46,747 nt of DNA. Source: DATKPE01 sp035524335 (lineage in GTDB: Bacteria; Bacteroidota; Ignavibacteria; UBA10030; SZUA-254). How positions within the stretch are numbered: position 1 is the stretch's first letter; each line of letters begins with the position of its first letter. Both the position numbers and the translations under genes were made by a program. The notes beneath the pieces are model-generated. The model ran no database searches. It saw only the letters and a program-made list of their open reading frames with translations, and had not been told where the DNA came from. Where the stretch lies: contig DATKPE010000016.1 in the NCBI GenBank assembly GCA_035524335.1, positions 1 through 46,747 of the forward strand, in the 5' to 3' direction. This document shows, piece by piece, positions 25,601-33,244 of the stretch.

Positions 25601-25808
25601 CGCAGAAACCGAAACAGCCGGTCATGGAGAGCTGGATCGCCGCATTGGCAGACTTGATGGTCCTGTCGAGCGCCTCAAACACATCCTTTGCCCCGTTGCC
25701 CATGCCGCAGGTTCCCATGCCGACGAAAATCTTCGGCACCTCGGGGAAGAGTTTCTTCAGACTTTTCTTCCGGAGATCGGCCAGCGCAGCTGCGTCGAGA
25801 GTTTTCAT
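22632..25808 (-). CDS. hydB: HydB/NuoF-like flavoprotein fused to a GltD/NfnB-like NADPH module
   Basis: A 1058-residue fusion; ordinary HydB is about 600. Residues 25-110 are a thioredoxin-like ferredoxin domain with only three of the expected clustered cysteines (Cys34, 65, 69). Residues 145-555 are NuoF: FMN/NADH site LRGRGGAGFPTAIKW (197-210), SLBB region, and a 4Fe-4S site (Cys487, 490, 493, 533). Residues 565-1050 are GltD/NfnB-like: cysteines 576, 580, 619, 623, 627, an FAD fold IVGAGPAGLTAAY (676-689), and a second nucleotide fold VVVVGAGNVAIDAAR (804-817) followed by VYRRDRDEMPA, whose arginines suit the 2'-phosphate of NADPH. The join is seamless with no frameshift. It overlaps hydC by 4 bases. 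Confidence 0.93.
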   Translation of the reverse strand: MKTLDAAALADLRKKSLKKLFPEVPKIFVGMGTCGMGNGAKDVFEALDRTIKSANAAIQLSMTGCFGFCAEETLVNCYIPGLPLVVLHKVTPKDADNIVQCLSKGIMPLKKALCKIERWDFFTSKMEFGTGLVSVPHWNELPFFKGQKKIVLRESGLIDPENIEDYFAVGGYSALFRALTEMTPETVLEEIKQSKLRGRGGAGFPTAIKWEMMKNVATDKKYIICNADEGDPGAYMNRNEIESDPHSLIEGMLIGAYVMGASEGIMYVRAEYPLAVERFRKAVAAAKKFGILGEKIFGSAFSFELSYVEGAGAFVCGEETALIVSIEGKAGRPVPRPPYPAQKGLWGKPTNINNVETWFNIPVILTIGGNEFAKFGTQTSTGTKVFSLVGKVKNTGLVELPLGTPLQNIIYQMGEGTGNKKRIRAVQTGGPSGGCIPVEYFNTPVDYESLTKLGTIMGSGGMVVMDQDNCMVDVARYFVEVTSKESCGKCTPCREGLAQALSLLNKITRGEATMDDLDRLERLSYVIRDSSLCGLGQTSSNPVLTTLRYFRDEYERHIIDKRCKAGVCESLFVALCENSCPLHMNIPGYLQLLKENRIEEAFELTLRDNPLPGTVGRICYFHCQMRCRRDMVDEPVNQGEIHRYLADIMYKMGREKVIYDRLIREKLSPTGKQISIVGAGPAGLTAAYYLVRLGHSVTVYDAHPKAGGILQYGIPAYRLPKDGLNKELELFRKLGVKFVFNTRIGGEVTVKGLAKSSDAVFIAIGAQKDIELDIPGRQLSGVLNGYEFLEEFALGKKLPIGKKVVVVGAGNVAIDAARSCLRLGAEVTIVYRRDRDEMPANAHEIQDAIDERINFMFLSAPARILGDLNGKVTGLEIHQMKLDGVDAMGRKKPIDTGQSAVVECSTVILAIGEKVDLPQAQENGIDLRPNGTIKVTPASFRTSLPKVYAGGDAVTGPATVAEAMGIARRAAEAIDHALMKEKRFHRLFRDFQYKDEIAPAPEEVPKIDPKKISVKERVSSFQEVLAGFTGEEALLEATRCLRCDVKCHEELGQGDSND

Positions 25809-26335
25809 GACTGCTTCGCTCCTTTCGTCTCCTTCGAGAGTTTGTTGAGCAGTTTCTGAAGCTTCGCGGTGGACATACTGCTGTGCATGACGTTATCGAG
25901 TGCGACAATCGGCGCAAGGGCGCACTGGCCGAAGCATGCCACGGTGGATATCGTGAACTGGCGATCCGGGGTGGTAAAATACGGTTCCCCGTCCTCAAGC
26001 GCCTTGCTGCAGCCGAGCATCAGCCCGAGGTCGTCGAGAAGCGCCTTCGAGCCCTTGGTGTGGCACGCCGTCCCTCGGCAGACCGTGATCTGATGTTTGC
26101 CCACCGGTTTCAGATTGAAGAAGGAATAGAACGTGACAACGTTGTAAATCCGTGACAGGGGAATACCGGTGCGGAGTGCGATGTGGTTGAGCGCCTCCTC
26201 CGAGAGGTATTTATGTTCATTCAGAAGCTGGGTCTCCTCCAGAATGCCGAGCAACTCACCGTGCTTGTTCCTGTGACTCGCAACGATCGAATCGATTTTC
26301 TGCAGTTCAGGCGGCGAGGTTTGTAGACGATCCAT
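25805..26335 (-). CDS. hydC: HydC/NuoE-like 2Fe-2S subunit
   Basis: A 176-residue NuoE-family protein, first gene of the hydrogenase operon. Its 2Fe-2S ligands are Cys86 and Cys91 (VCRGTAC) and Cys134 and Cys138 (ACFGQC). The helical N-terminus (LQKIDSIVASHRNKHGELLGIL ... LSEEALNHIA) matches the family. AAGGAG lies 5 bases before the ATG. In trimeric hydrogenases this subunit shuttles electrons between the NuoF flavin and HydA. No clear promoter was found upstream. Confidence 0.94.
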   Translation of the reverse strand: MDRLQTSPPELQKIDSIVASHRNKHGELLGILEETQLLNEHKYLSEEALNHIALRTGIPLSRIYNVVTFYSFFNLKPVGKHQITVCRGTACHTKGSKALLDDLGLMLGCSKALEDGEPYFTTPDRQFTISTVACFGQCALAPIVALDNVMHSSMSTAKLQKLLNKLSKETKGAKQS

Positions 26336-26991
26336 AACCGCTCCTTTTCATGGTTTCGGGAATGATAACACGACGAAGGCTTTGGGGTGGCAGGGAAATA
26401 CGCTCCGGCCCGGGGTGACGGGCGGGGCGCCTGCCGGTCCGCACGCAACGGCGATACTGCGTCGGCGGCGGGAAGAAGAAATGTGCAAAACTGTGCGCTG
26501 GCATAAAATATCGTTCATGCCCGGCACAAGGGGAGGGAAAGCGGCTGGTCATTCGGGCCGCAGGATATACGCGTCCGTTCCTGCGGACCGGGAAGTGCGG
26601 AATCACTCCGGCGGCTGGAACCCCGCCGAAGAACATCCTCGGAACTATTTCAATCGAGACAACCTGGAGCCGACTGCTGAATCCGAATCTTTACCGTTCA
26701 CAATTCTGATATTCCGGGATAACGCGTTTGCATCTTCAATGACACCGCTTTCAGATCACAACGTGCTCTGGGCACTGACATAATATACGGAAGATCCCGC
26801 TGAAAAGCTTTGCTCTATGTGATAAAAAATAATTTCTACAGATATTTTGAATCCGAACTAATAGTATTTTATCCGGATTGAATATCATCCTCTATTTGAA
26901 TATATTGGTGTGTTGATCAGACTCCTTCCGTTCTCTTTGCAATCTTTCCGGTTGCGATAAAATTCATTTCCCTGATTTATTTCCCGGATGT
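26336..26991. other. 656-base divergent intergenic region
   Basis: Lies between hydC (leftwards) and the TonB receptor gene (rightwards). The left 400 bases are GC-rich and hold only a weak plus-strand frame of 133 codons with no ribosome binding site and no family resemblance. The right 200 bases are strikingly AT-rich and hold the receptor promoter and a dyad. I see no riboswitch or RNA gene. Confidence 0.6.
26850..26906 (+). promoter_or_regulatory. Promoter of the TonB receptor gene with a dyad over the -35
   Basis: TTGAAT (26878-26883), a 17-base spacer and TATATT (26901-26906); start near 26913. An inverted repeat AATCCG (26850-26855)/CGGATT (26874-26879) runs into the -35 box, as a repressor site would. 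Confidence 0.48.
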
Positions 26992-29358
26992 ATGGACAGA
27001 ACTCCGACCGTGCCGGCCGAAAAGACGCCGCGCGTACAACAGCATAACACCCGGAGCCCGCTCCGGTTCATCTGCATCCTCACCTGCGGCATCGCTTTCG
27101 TCGTTATCTCCCTGCAGGCTCAGACAGCCTCGGTCACCGGCCGGGTGACGGATGCATCCACCCATCAGCCCGTCGCGGGGGCGACGATAATTCTGAACGA
27201 ACCGGGACTCTGGCAGAGCACCGGCGACAGCGGCCGTTTCGAATTCCGGCGGCTCGCACCCGGAAGATACACGCTCTCGGTGCGCCATATCGGATTTGCC
27301 GGGAAGGAGATCGTCGTCACCTGCGCCGACGGAGATCCGGCGATCCTCACGGTCGATCTCCAGCCCTCCCCCGTCCAGCCGGGCGAGATGATCGTCCGGA
27401 GTACCCGGACATCCGCGGCACAGGAGGATATCTCCTATCCGACGGAGATCCGGGAGGGAGAATCCCTCCTCCGGCGGCCCGCCGTTACCGTTCCGGACGC
27501 CCTTGCCGACGAACCGGGCGTCTTTCTCGAACGCGACGGTGTCTGGGAAACGGACCTCTCGATCAGGGGGCTGACCGGCTCCAACATCGTCACGATGATC
27601 GACAATACGCGGATCGAGACCGCGACGAACATCGGCGGTGCGCTCTCGCTGATCGACCTGCACGACGTCGAACGCGCGGAGGTCGTAAAATCCCCAGGAT
27701 CCGTTCTCTACGGAACGGGGGCATTCGGCGGCGTCCTGAACCTGATCACACAGCGGCCCGTCTTTTCCGACCGGCCGGCTCTGAAAGCCGACATCTCGAA
27801 CGAATATTCAAGCGTCAACTCGGAAGCCGGCGAGCATGCGGCGCTCGCGTGGTCCGACAGCAGTTACGCTCTGCGTCTCAGCGGAAGCTGCCGCAATGCG
27901 TCGAACACGGCCACCCCTCTCGGTGAAATTCCCCATTCGCAGTTCCACGATTTCAACATCAACTGCTGTCTGGCCGTGCGCACGACGTCCGAACAGACCG
28001 CGTATGTTTCCTACCAGCGGTCGCAGGCAGATGATACCGGTATTCCGGGCGGATCGTCGTTCTCGTCGGGAGCTTCGGTACGGTACACTCTCGCCCGCCG
28101 CGAGCTCTTCGGATTCGAATACCATATCCCGAACCTGGTGAACGAGGTTCCGATGATCACCTTCCGGCTTTCCCGCCAGGAGATCGACCGGAACGTCGAG
28201 GTCATCCAGTCCCCCGTCCTCACCCTGACGCCGCACGCGACCCATGGCACGACAAGCGGACAGCTGGAATCGCAGATTCTGCTCCCGGAACGTCAGATGC
28301 TGACCGTCGGGGGTGAGATCTGGCAACGCGATCTGGACAGCCGCCGCGAAAAGACAAATTCCGCCACCGGACAGATTGTCGGTGATCTCCCCGTGCCCGG
28401 CTCGCACTTTTACAGCGCGGGGTGCTATGCGCAGGACGAATGGAATCTGCTCCCCGGCCGCTTGACCGTCACCCTCGGCGCGCGCTACGACCGGATCCAT
28501 GTCAGCAGTGACGAGGCGCTGAATCCGGTGTACGTCGTCAGCCATGGAAAATTACTGACATCGCCTCCGGGCCAGAAGGTGCTCTGGAACAGCACCTTCG
28601 ACCGCGACGGCTCCGCCAGCGCTTCGGGAGGCATCGTCTACGCCCTCACTCCCGGACTGAACGTGACCGCCCTTGTTGCGACCGCATTCCGAGCCCCGTC
28701 GCTCGAGGAGCGGTTCGATTATCTCAACCTCGGGAGCATCATTCAGGCCGGAAATCCGTTCCTGAAACCGGAGAGGAGCACTTCGTTTAACACCGGCGTC
28801 CGGTATCGGAAGGACGGCCTCCGTCTGCAGGCAGACATTTATTATAACGACCTGACCGACCTGGTGGCATTTGAGCCGGGCACCTTCGAGGGACAACCGG
28901 CCTACGTGGAACAGAACATCGGAAGCGCCGCCCTGTACGGCTACGAGATATCGGGTGAAAAGAGCATTACGGACTGGGAGAGCGCAGGAGTTTCGGCCTC
29001 GTTCGTGCGCGGCGAAGACCGGCTCGATCACACCAACCTTCCCCAGATTCCCCCATTCAGCGCACGGATCGTCTCGAAAAGCTCTGTCGGGTCGATCGGC
29101 ACGATCGGCATCGCTGTCGGCGGGTGCGCCGCACAGGACAATCCGGCCGCCGGCGAGCCTGCAACAGCGGGATATGTCGTCACCGACATCGATCTCCTCG
29201 GCAGTCCGCTCCGCGTGGAGGGTTTTTCCGTGGTGATCCGGACGGGCGTTCAGAACCTGTTCGACAAGCTGTACCAGAACCACCTGTCGACGCTTCGCGG
29301 ATTCATAACGTACGAACCGGGAAGAAATTATTTCCTCACCGCGACGATCGGCATATGA
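26992..29358 (+). CDS. TonB-dependent outer-membrane receptor
   Basis: A 788-residue receptor. A signal sequence (ICILTCGIAFVVISLQAQ) ends near residue 44, then a carboxypeptidase-regulatory-like domain (SVTGRVTDASTHQPVAGATI), a plug (PDALADEPGVFLERDG ... VEVVKSPGSVLYGTGAFGGVLNL-type block near 220) and a 22-strand barrel region. The barrel holds the ATAFRAPSLEERFDY block found in haem/cobalamin/siderophore-type receptors, and the C-terminus ends in aromatic strands (NYFLTATIGI). The ligand cannot be told: no binding-site signature or transporter gene is adjacent. The EamA permease gene begins 31 bases later, and a promoter lies about 85 bases upstream. Confidence 0.9.
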   Translation: MDRTPTVPAEKTPRVQQHNTRSPLRFICILTCGIAFVVISLQAQTASVTGRVTDASTHQPVAGATIILNEPGLWQSTGDSGRFEFRRLAPGRYTLSVRHIGFAGKEIVVTCADGDPAILTVDLQPSPVQPGEMIVRSTRTSAAQEDISYPTEIREGESLLRRPAVTVPDALADEPGVFLERDGVWETDLSIRGLTGSNIVTMIDNTRIETATNIGGALSLIDLHDVERAEVVKSPGSVLYGTGAFGGVLNLITQRPVFSDRPALKADISNEYSSVNSEAGEHAALAWSDSSYALRLSGSCRNASNTATPLGEIPHSQFHDFNINCCLAVRTTSEQTAYVSYQRSQADDTGIPGGSSFSSGASVRYTLARRELFGFEYHIPNLVNEVPMITFRLSRQEIDRNVEVIQSPVLTLTPHATHGTTSGQLESQILLPERQMLTVGGEIWQRDLDSRREKTNSATGQIVGDLPVPGSHFYSAGCYAQDEWNLLPGRLTVTLGARYDRIHVSSDEALNPVYVVSHGKLLTSPPGQKVLWNSTFDRDGSASASGGIVYALTPGLNVTALVATAFRAPSLEERFDYLNLGSIIQAGNPFLKPERSTSFNTGVRYRKDGLRLQADIYYNDLTDLVAFEPGTFEGQPAYVEQNIGSAALYGYEISGEKSITDWESAGVSASFVRGEDRLDHTNLPQIPPFSARIVSKSSVGSIGTIGIAVGGCAAQDNPAAGEPATAGYVVTDIDLLGSPLRVEGFSVVIRTGVQNLFDKLYQNHLSTLRGFITYEPGRNYFLTATIGI

Positions 29359-29389
29359 CGTCGGGCGGAGACAGAAGGAGGACCGGCAC

Positions 29390-30271
29390 ATGACATGGTT
29401 TGCATTCGCGACAGCCTCGGCTCTGCTCTCCGCCGCAGCGGCGCTTCTTCAGAAAAAAGTCCTGTTCCGGCTGACCCCGCTTGAATTCTCCTTCATCCTT
29501 TCCGCGGTCATCCTCCTCTTTTCCCTCTTCGTTCCCGTCACGACAGATATTTTCTCCGTCCCGGCCGCATCCATGGTCATTCTCCTTCTCAAGAGCGTGC
29601 TCGGCGGTATTGCGTTTCTCTGTGTGATGCATGCGCTTCAGAAGAACCAGATCAGCAGTGCCCTGCCGCTTCTCGGGATCACCCCTGCCGCCGCGGCGCT
29701 CCTTTCGCTCCCTGTCCTCGGTGAGTCGCTCCGTCCGTGGGAGTGGATCGGCGTGGGGCTCATGATGGCGGGATCCTACACGCTCGAACTGCGGCCGAAC
29801 CAGTCCCTCCTCCGGCCGTTCCGGCATATCGCCTCGACACGGAGTTACTATTATATCTATGCGGCCGTCGCCCTTTTTGCCGTATCTTCAGTCGCCGACC
29901 GGTTGCTGCTGAGCGGATACCGGATCGCTCCGCCCGTCGTCCTGTTCTACCAGCACGTCGTCTACTGCGCGATTTTCGGCGCACAGCTTCTTCTCCGGAG
30001 GCGCTCCCTCCGGGCCGTGTTCTCCGGGGGAAAGGAGTACCTCGTCCCGATCGCCTGCATCGCCCTCATCACCCTCGCGTACCGGTACACCCAGCTCGAA
30101 GCGACCAGGCTTGCCTCCGTCGCGCTCGTGCTTGCGGTCAAACGAACCTCGATTCTCTACGCGACCGTCGCCGGCGGTCTTCTCTTCAAAGACGAAAGAA
30201 TCACGATAAAAACCGTTGCGGGGATTCTGATCGTCGCTTCCGGATTCATCATCCTGCGGGAAATCGGTTAG
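29390..30271 (+). CDS. EamA/DMT-superfamily permease
   Basis: A 293-residue membrane protein with about ten helices arranged as two EamA halves: a first repeat to about residue 140 (GITPAAAALLSLPVLGESLRPWEWIGVGLMM block) and a second ending VAGGLLFKDERITIKTVAGILIVASGFIIL. AAGGAGG is placed 8 bases before the ATG, one of the best ribosome sites in the window. Such permeases export or exchange amino acids, sugars or metabolites. It follows the TonB receptor gene by 31 bases and is probably in the same operon, which hints at a related solute but does not name it. Confidence 0.88.
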   Translation: MTWFAFATASALLSAAAALLQKKVLFRLTPLEFSFILSAVILLFSLFVPVTTDIFSVPAASMVILLLKSVLGGIAFLCVMHALQKNQISSALPLLGITPAAAALLSLPVLGESLRPWEWIGVGLMMAGSYTLELRPNQSLLRPFRHIASTRSYYYIYAAVALFAVSSVADRLLLSGYRIAPPVVLFYQHVVYCAIFGAQLLLRRRSLRAVFSGGKEYLVPIACIALITLAYRYTQLEATRLASVALVLAVKRTSILYATVAGGLLFKDERITIKTVAGILIVASGFIILREIG

Positions 30272-30429
30272 CGCCCGAAGCGGATCACGGAGGGCGCAGG
30301 CCGCTTCTGCGGCGAACCATTCCTTTGCAATGACCGGCGCGCTTCGTATTTTTGTGAAGGCGGCAAACCGGCAGGGAAACCGGACGTTGCCGTACTCTGC
30401 GGTAAACCGCATTCGAAGGAGACCAGATC

Positions 30430-31101
30430 ATGAAACGGGAACGTGTTGCAGAAATCCGCGGGAGCGTTCCTTGCCCCGCCGGTTCCATCCACCTTCCACG
30501 GCCCGGTTTTTCCCGGGATCTGACTGTCGCGCAGGCTTTACGGCGCCGACAGACCGTACGGGAGATCGGGGGAAAAAAACTGTCCGTCCGGCAGATGTCG
30601 AATCTCCTCTGGGCCGCATGCGGCGTCAATCGGCGGAAGGGACCGTTCGCTCTTCCGGGCCGGACAGCGGCTTCAGCGAGCAACTCGCAGGAGATCGATC
30701 TGTATGTTCTGACGGAGAACGCCGTCTATCTCTACGACCCCGTGCCGCACCGGCTCGTGCCGGTGGCATCGGGAGATTACCGGGTCTGCGGTATCGGATC
30801 CGGCCAGGCGACCATGGGGGGAAAAGCCCCCGTCACCCTGATCTTCGTCGCCGACATCCGGAAGCTGACGCGTTCGAAGGGATTCCAGGAACCGGGTCTG
30901 CACAACGCTGAAACGCAGAAGGCGTACTATTTTGTCGACACCGGACTCATCGCGGGGAACGTCTATCTCCACGCCGCATCACAGGGCCTCGCCGCGTGGT
31001 TTCACAACTGCAATAAACCGGCGCTGACCAAAGCATTGGGACTGCGCGCCGGTCAGCGGGTGCTCTTCGGCCAGAGCGTCGGCTACCGGGCGGGAAAATA
31101 A
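30430..31101 (+). CDS. Nitroreductase-family protein, SagB-like
   Basis: A 223-residue FMN-dependent nitroreductase-fold protein: VAQALRRRQTVREIGGKKLSVRQMSNLLWAACGVNR (from about residue 35) is the flavin-binding opening of SagB/ThcOx relatives. ASASNSQEIDLYVL gives the serine-rich loop, and YLHAASQGLAAWFHN and LFGQSVGYRAGK close the fold. SagB-type enzymes oxidise azolines in peptide natural products, but no precursor peptide or cyclodehydratase is present, so a general quinone, nitro or enone reductase is more likely. AAGGAG precedes the ATG by 8 bases. The SDR gene starts 12 bases later. Confidence 0.82.
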   Translation: MKRERVAEIRGSVPCPAGSIHLPRPGFSRDLTVAQALRRRQTVREIGGKKLSVRQMSNLLWAACGVNRRKGPFALPGRTAASASNSQEIDLYVLTENAVYLYDPVPHRLVPVASGDYRVCGIGSGQATMGGKAPVTLIFVADIRKLTRSKGFQEPGLHNAETQKAYYFVDTGLIAGNVYLHAASQGLAAWFHNCNKPALTKALGLRAGQRVLFGQSVGYRAGK

Positions 31102-31113
31102 AGGAGAATTCCG

Positions 31114-31869
31114 ATGAACATGTCCGGAAACACGATACTGATCACCGGCGGGGCAACCGGCATCGGATACGCGATGGCGGAATGGTTCCTCAACGCGGGA
31201 AACGAGGTCATCATATGCGGACGGAGGGAAGAGCGGCTTCGGGAAGCGCGCGAAAAGCTCCCCTCGGTGCGGATCACAACATGCGATGTCGCCGAGGACG
31301 CGGGACGGAAGGAACTCGTCGAATGGGCGACGTCCCGCTTCGGCGGACTGAACATCCTCGTGAACAATGCCGGCGTCCAGCGCGACATCGATTTCAGCGG
31401 GGGGGCCGGCGAATACGAAGCGCACCGGGACGAAATCGCGATCAACCTGGAAGCGCCGATCATGCTGTCGGGCCTTTTCATCCCCCATTTTCTGCGGAAG
31501 GAACGGGCGGCGATCGTGAATGTGACGTCGGGGCTCGGTTTTGTGCCCGCCGCACGAATGCCGGTGTACAGCGCGACGAAAGCCGGGCTCCATGCCTTCA
31601 CAATGGCTCTTCGGCATCAGCTCAGGAATTCCCCGATCCGCGTGTTCGAGCTGGTCCCCCCGGCGGTCGACTCGGAGCTCAACCGCGAGGGAAGGATAAA
31701 GCGCGGCAATTTCCGCCCGCCTCTCAGCTCGGCCGACTACGTGGCCGGAGCGCTTCCGAGCCTGGCGAACGACACGCCGGAATCGGGGTTCGGGCCGTCA
31801 GCGGAATGGATCAGGGCGTCGCGGGAGGATCTGGACAGGCATTTTACGCAGATGAACAGCAGGTGGTAG
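31114..31869 (+). CDS. Short-chain dehydrogenase/reductase (DltE-like)
   Basis: A 251-residue SDR. The cofactor motif is ITGGATGIGYAMA (near residue 10), the structural NNAG is at about residue 85, and the catalytic serine (NVTSGLGF) and YxxxK (PVYSATKAG) are present. CGRREERL after the second strand suggests NADP(H). The overall pattern resembles DltE/YvmD-like dehydrogenases of unknown substrate. AAGGAG precedes the ATG. It closes the plus-strand operon and is probably cotranscribed with the nitroreductase. Confidence 0.9.
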   Translation: MNMSGNTILITGGATGIGYAMAEWFLNAGNEVIICGRREERLREAREKLPSVRITTCDVAEDAGRKELVEWATSRFGGLNILVNNAGVQRDIDFSGGAGEYEAHRDEIAINLEAPIMLSGLFIPHFLRKERAAIVNVTSGLGFVPAARMPVYSATKAGLHAFTMALRHQLRNSPIRVFELVPPAVDSELNREGRIKRGNFRPPLSSADYVAGALPSLANDTPESGFGPSAEWIRASREDLDRHFTQMNSRW

Positions 31870-31878
31870 GCCGGCGGC

Positions 31879-31915
31879 TCCGGTCCCTCCCCGCTCTGCG
31901 CAGGGAAGGACCGGA
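31879..31915. terminator. Hairpin between convergent SDR and peptidase genes
   Basis: TCCGGTCC pairs with GGACCGGA (8 bp), continued by TCCC/GGGA after one mismatch, loop of 11. No T-run follows on either strand, so termination is inferred from position only. Confidence 0.5.
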
Positions 31916-31929
31916 TATTCCGGAGTGGA

Positions 31930-33165
31930 TCACCGTTCGGTGATACGGATCAGGTCCTTCACCGCGTCTCGGTGCACCATGAAGCCGAGCATCTTCAGTT
32001 TTACGAAATCCTCGTCATAAAAATAGTAGCCCGGGTGTTTGTTGTTGCGGGAGCCGGACCCCGAATCCTTGATCAGATACCAGTCTTTCCCGTCCTTCGC
32101 AAGATAGCCGACCATGTGGATGCCGTGGTCGTCGCCGGTGGTGCCGTTTGCAAAGCGGAATTCCCGGGAGTTTTCGTCGATATATTGAGACGGAATATCG
32201 AAGGACGGCACCATGGCGACACCTTCATGACCGTCGATCCCCGGTTCGGAGACATCTCCGCCGATGCAGACAGTGTACCCGCCGCGTATCGCTTTTTTCA
32301 GACCGGCCATGAACTCGTCGAGCGGAATGTTGTAGTACTCTTTGCTGTGCCACCAGTTGTCGCCCACCTCATATTCCACCATCTGATGGTAGGGTTTCTC
32401 CAACAGCGAGATGAAATCGACATAGTCGTCCATGTTGAGGCGCACAACTTTTTCAAAATATTCCTTCGGCGTCATCTCCTTTCCGTTCACGGTGAACGTG
32501 GCGGGAGGCTCTCCGATATAATGGTTCAGAATGGATTTCACCGTGGCGACGGCCTCCTCCTCGTTCCAGGCATTCGCCGCCTTGAGCGAGGTGAGGTAAT
32601 CGTTCATTTCCGTGAAGAGCTTTCTGTGATCGTGGAAGATCTGACCGGTCTGCATGCCGTTATAAATATCCTCCGGGACGATGCCGTATTTCTTCCAGAC
32701 GCGGATGACCGCGTTCGATTCCGAACCTTCCCCGAACACCGAATTGCCGCGCTCCCGGATGAACCGGCGCGTTTTCTCGACGTATTCCCAATAGACGGTG
32801 TAGAGCTCGGAGAGTTTGATCTGCCGTTTGGTCTGGCGGTAAATTTCCGATTCAAAGTACGACGTGGTGGAAAAGCACCAGCACATCCCGGAAATCGCCT
32901 GCGACACCGGCTTGTTGTGCCAGTACTGGGTGAATTCCTCGGATGACGCCGGGTGACTGACGCCGGTGAAATCCATCTTCAGAATTTTCTTCTTCGGTTC
33001 CTCCTTGTTGATGAATTTATCGGCGACCTTTGTGACCGAATCCATGAACTCGTTTTTCGGTTCGATGAAAACCGCTTTGTCCTTCCGCTCGACCTGCGCC
33101 GTCGCGCCCTGACGGGCACCGACGACCGCAGCAAGCAGAAGAACGGCACAGAGCATTCTGTTCAT
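31930..33165 (-). CDS. Exported C1B (bleomycin hydrolase/PepC-like) cysteine peptidase
   Basis: A 411-residue exported peptidase. The ATG at 33165 starts a signal peptide (MNRMLCAVLLLAAVVGARQGATAQ). The oxyanion glutamine and nucleophile are in QAISGMCWCFST (Gln89, Cys95), and the histidine in GIHMVGYL (His350). The third catalytic residue, Asn in the ENSWG of bleomycin hydrolases, is Asp367 (IKDSGSG) here. The helical insert and C-terminal region match PepC-like aminopeptidases, which are normally cytoplasmic; export is usual for Bacteroidota relatives. It lies about 80 bases after the propeller gene on the same strand. Confidence 0.88.
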   Translation of the reverse strand: MNRMLCAVLLLAAVVGARQGATAQVERKDKAVFIEPKNEFMDSVTKVADKFINKEEPKKKILKMDFTGVSHPASSEEFTQYWHNKPVSQAISGMCWCFSTTSYFESEIYRQTKRQIKLSELYTVYWEYVEKTRRFIRERGNSVFGEGSESNAVIRVWKKYGIVPEDIYNGMQTGQIFHDHRKLFTEMNDYLTSLKAANAWNEEEAVATVKSILNHYIGEPPATFTVNGKEMTPKEYFEKVVRLNMDDYVDFISLLEKPYHQMVEYEVGDNWWHSKEYYNIPLDEFMAGLKKAIRGGYTVCIGGDVSEPGIDGHEGVAMVPSFDIPSQYIDENSREFRFANGTTGDDHGIHMVGYLAKDGKDWYLIKDSGSGSRNNKHPGYYFYDEDFVKLKMLGFMVHRDAVKDLIRITER

Positions 33166-33244
33166 TGAGATCTCCTTCGTGATGGTTGTGAATAGTATCT
33201 CGCCCAACGCGGCCGCGGCACAGGCGCCGTGCGGACAGCCCCGA

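Noticed and set aside
26382..26783. 133-codon plus-strand frame between hydC and the TonB receptor
   Set aside because: No ribosome site, no motif and compositionally unlike neighbours; treated as intergenic.
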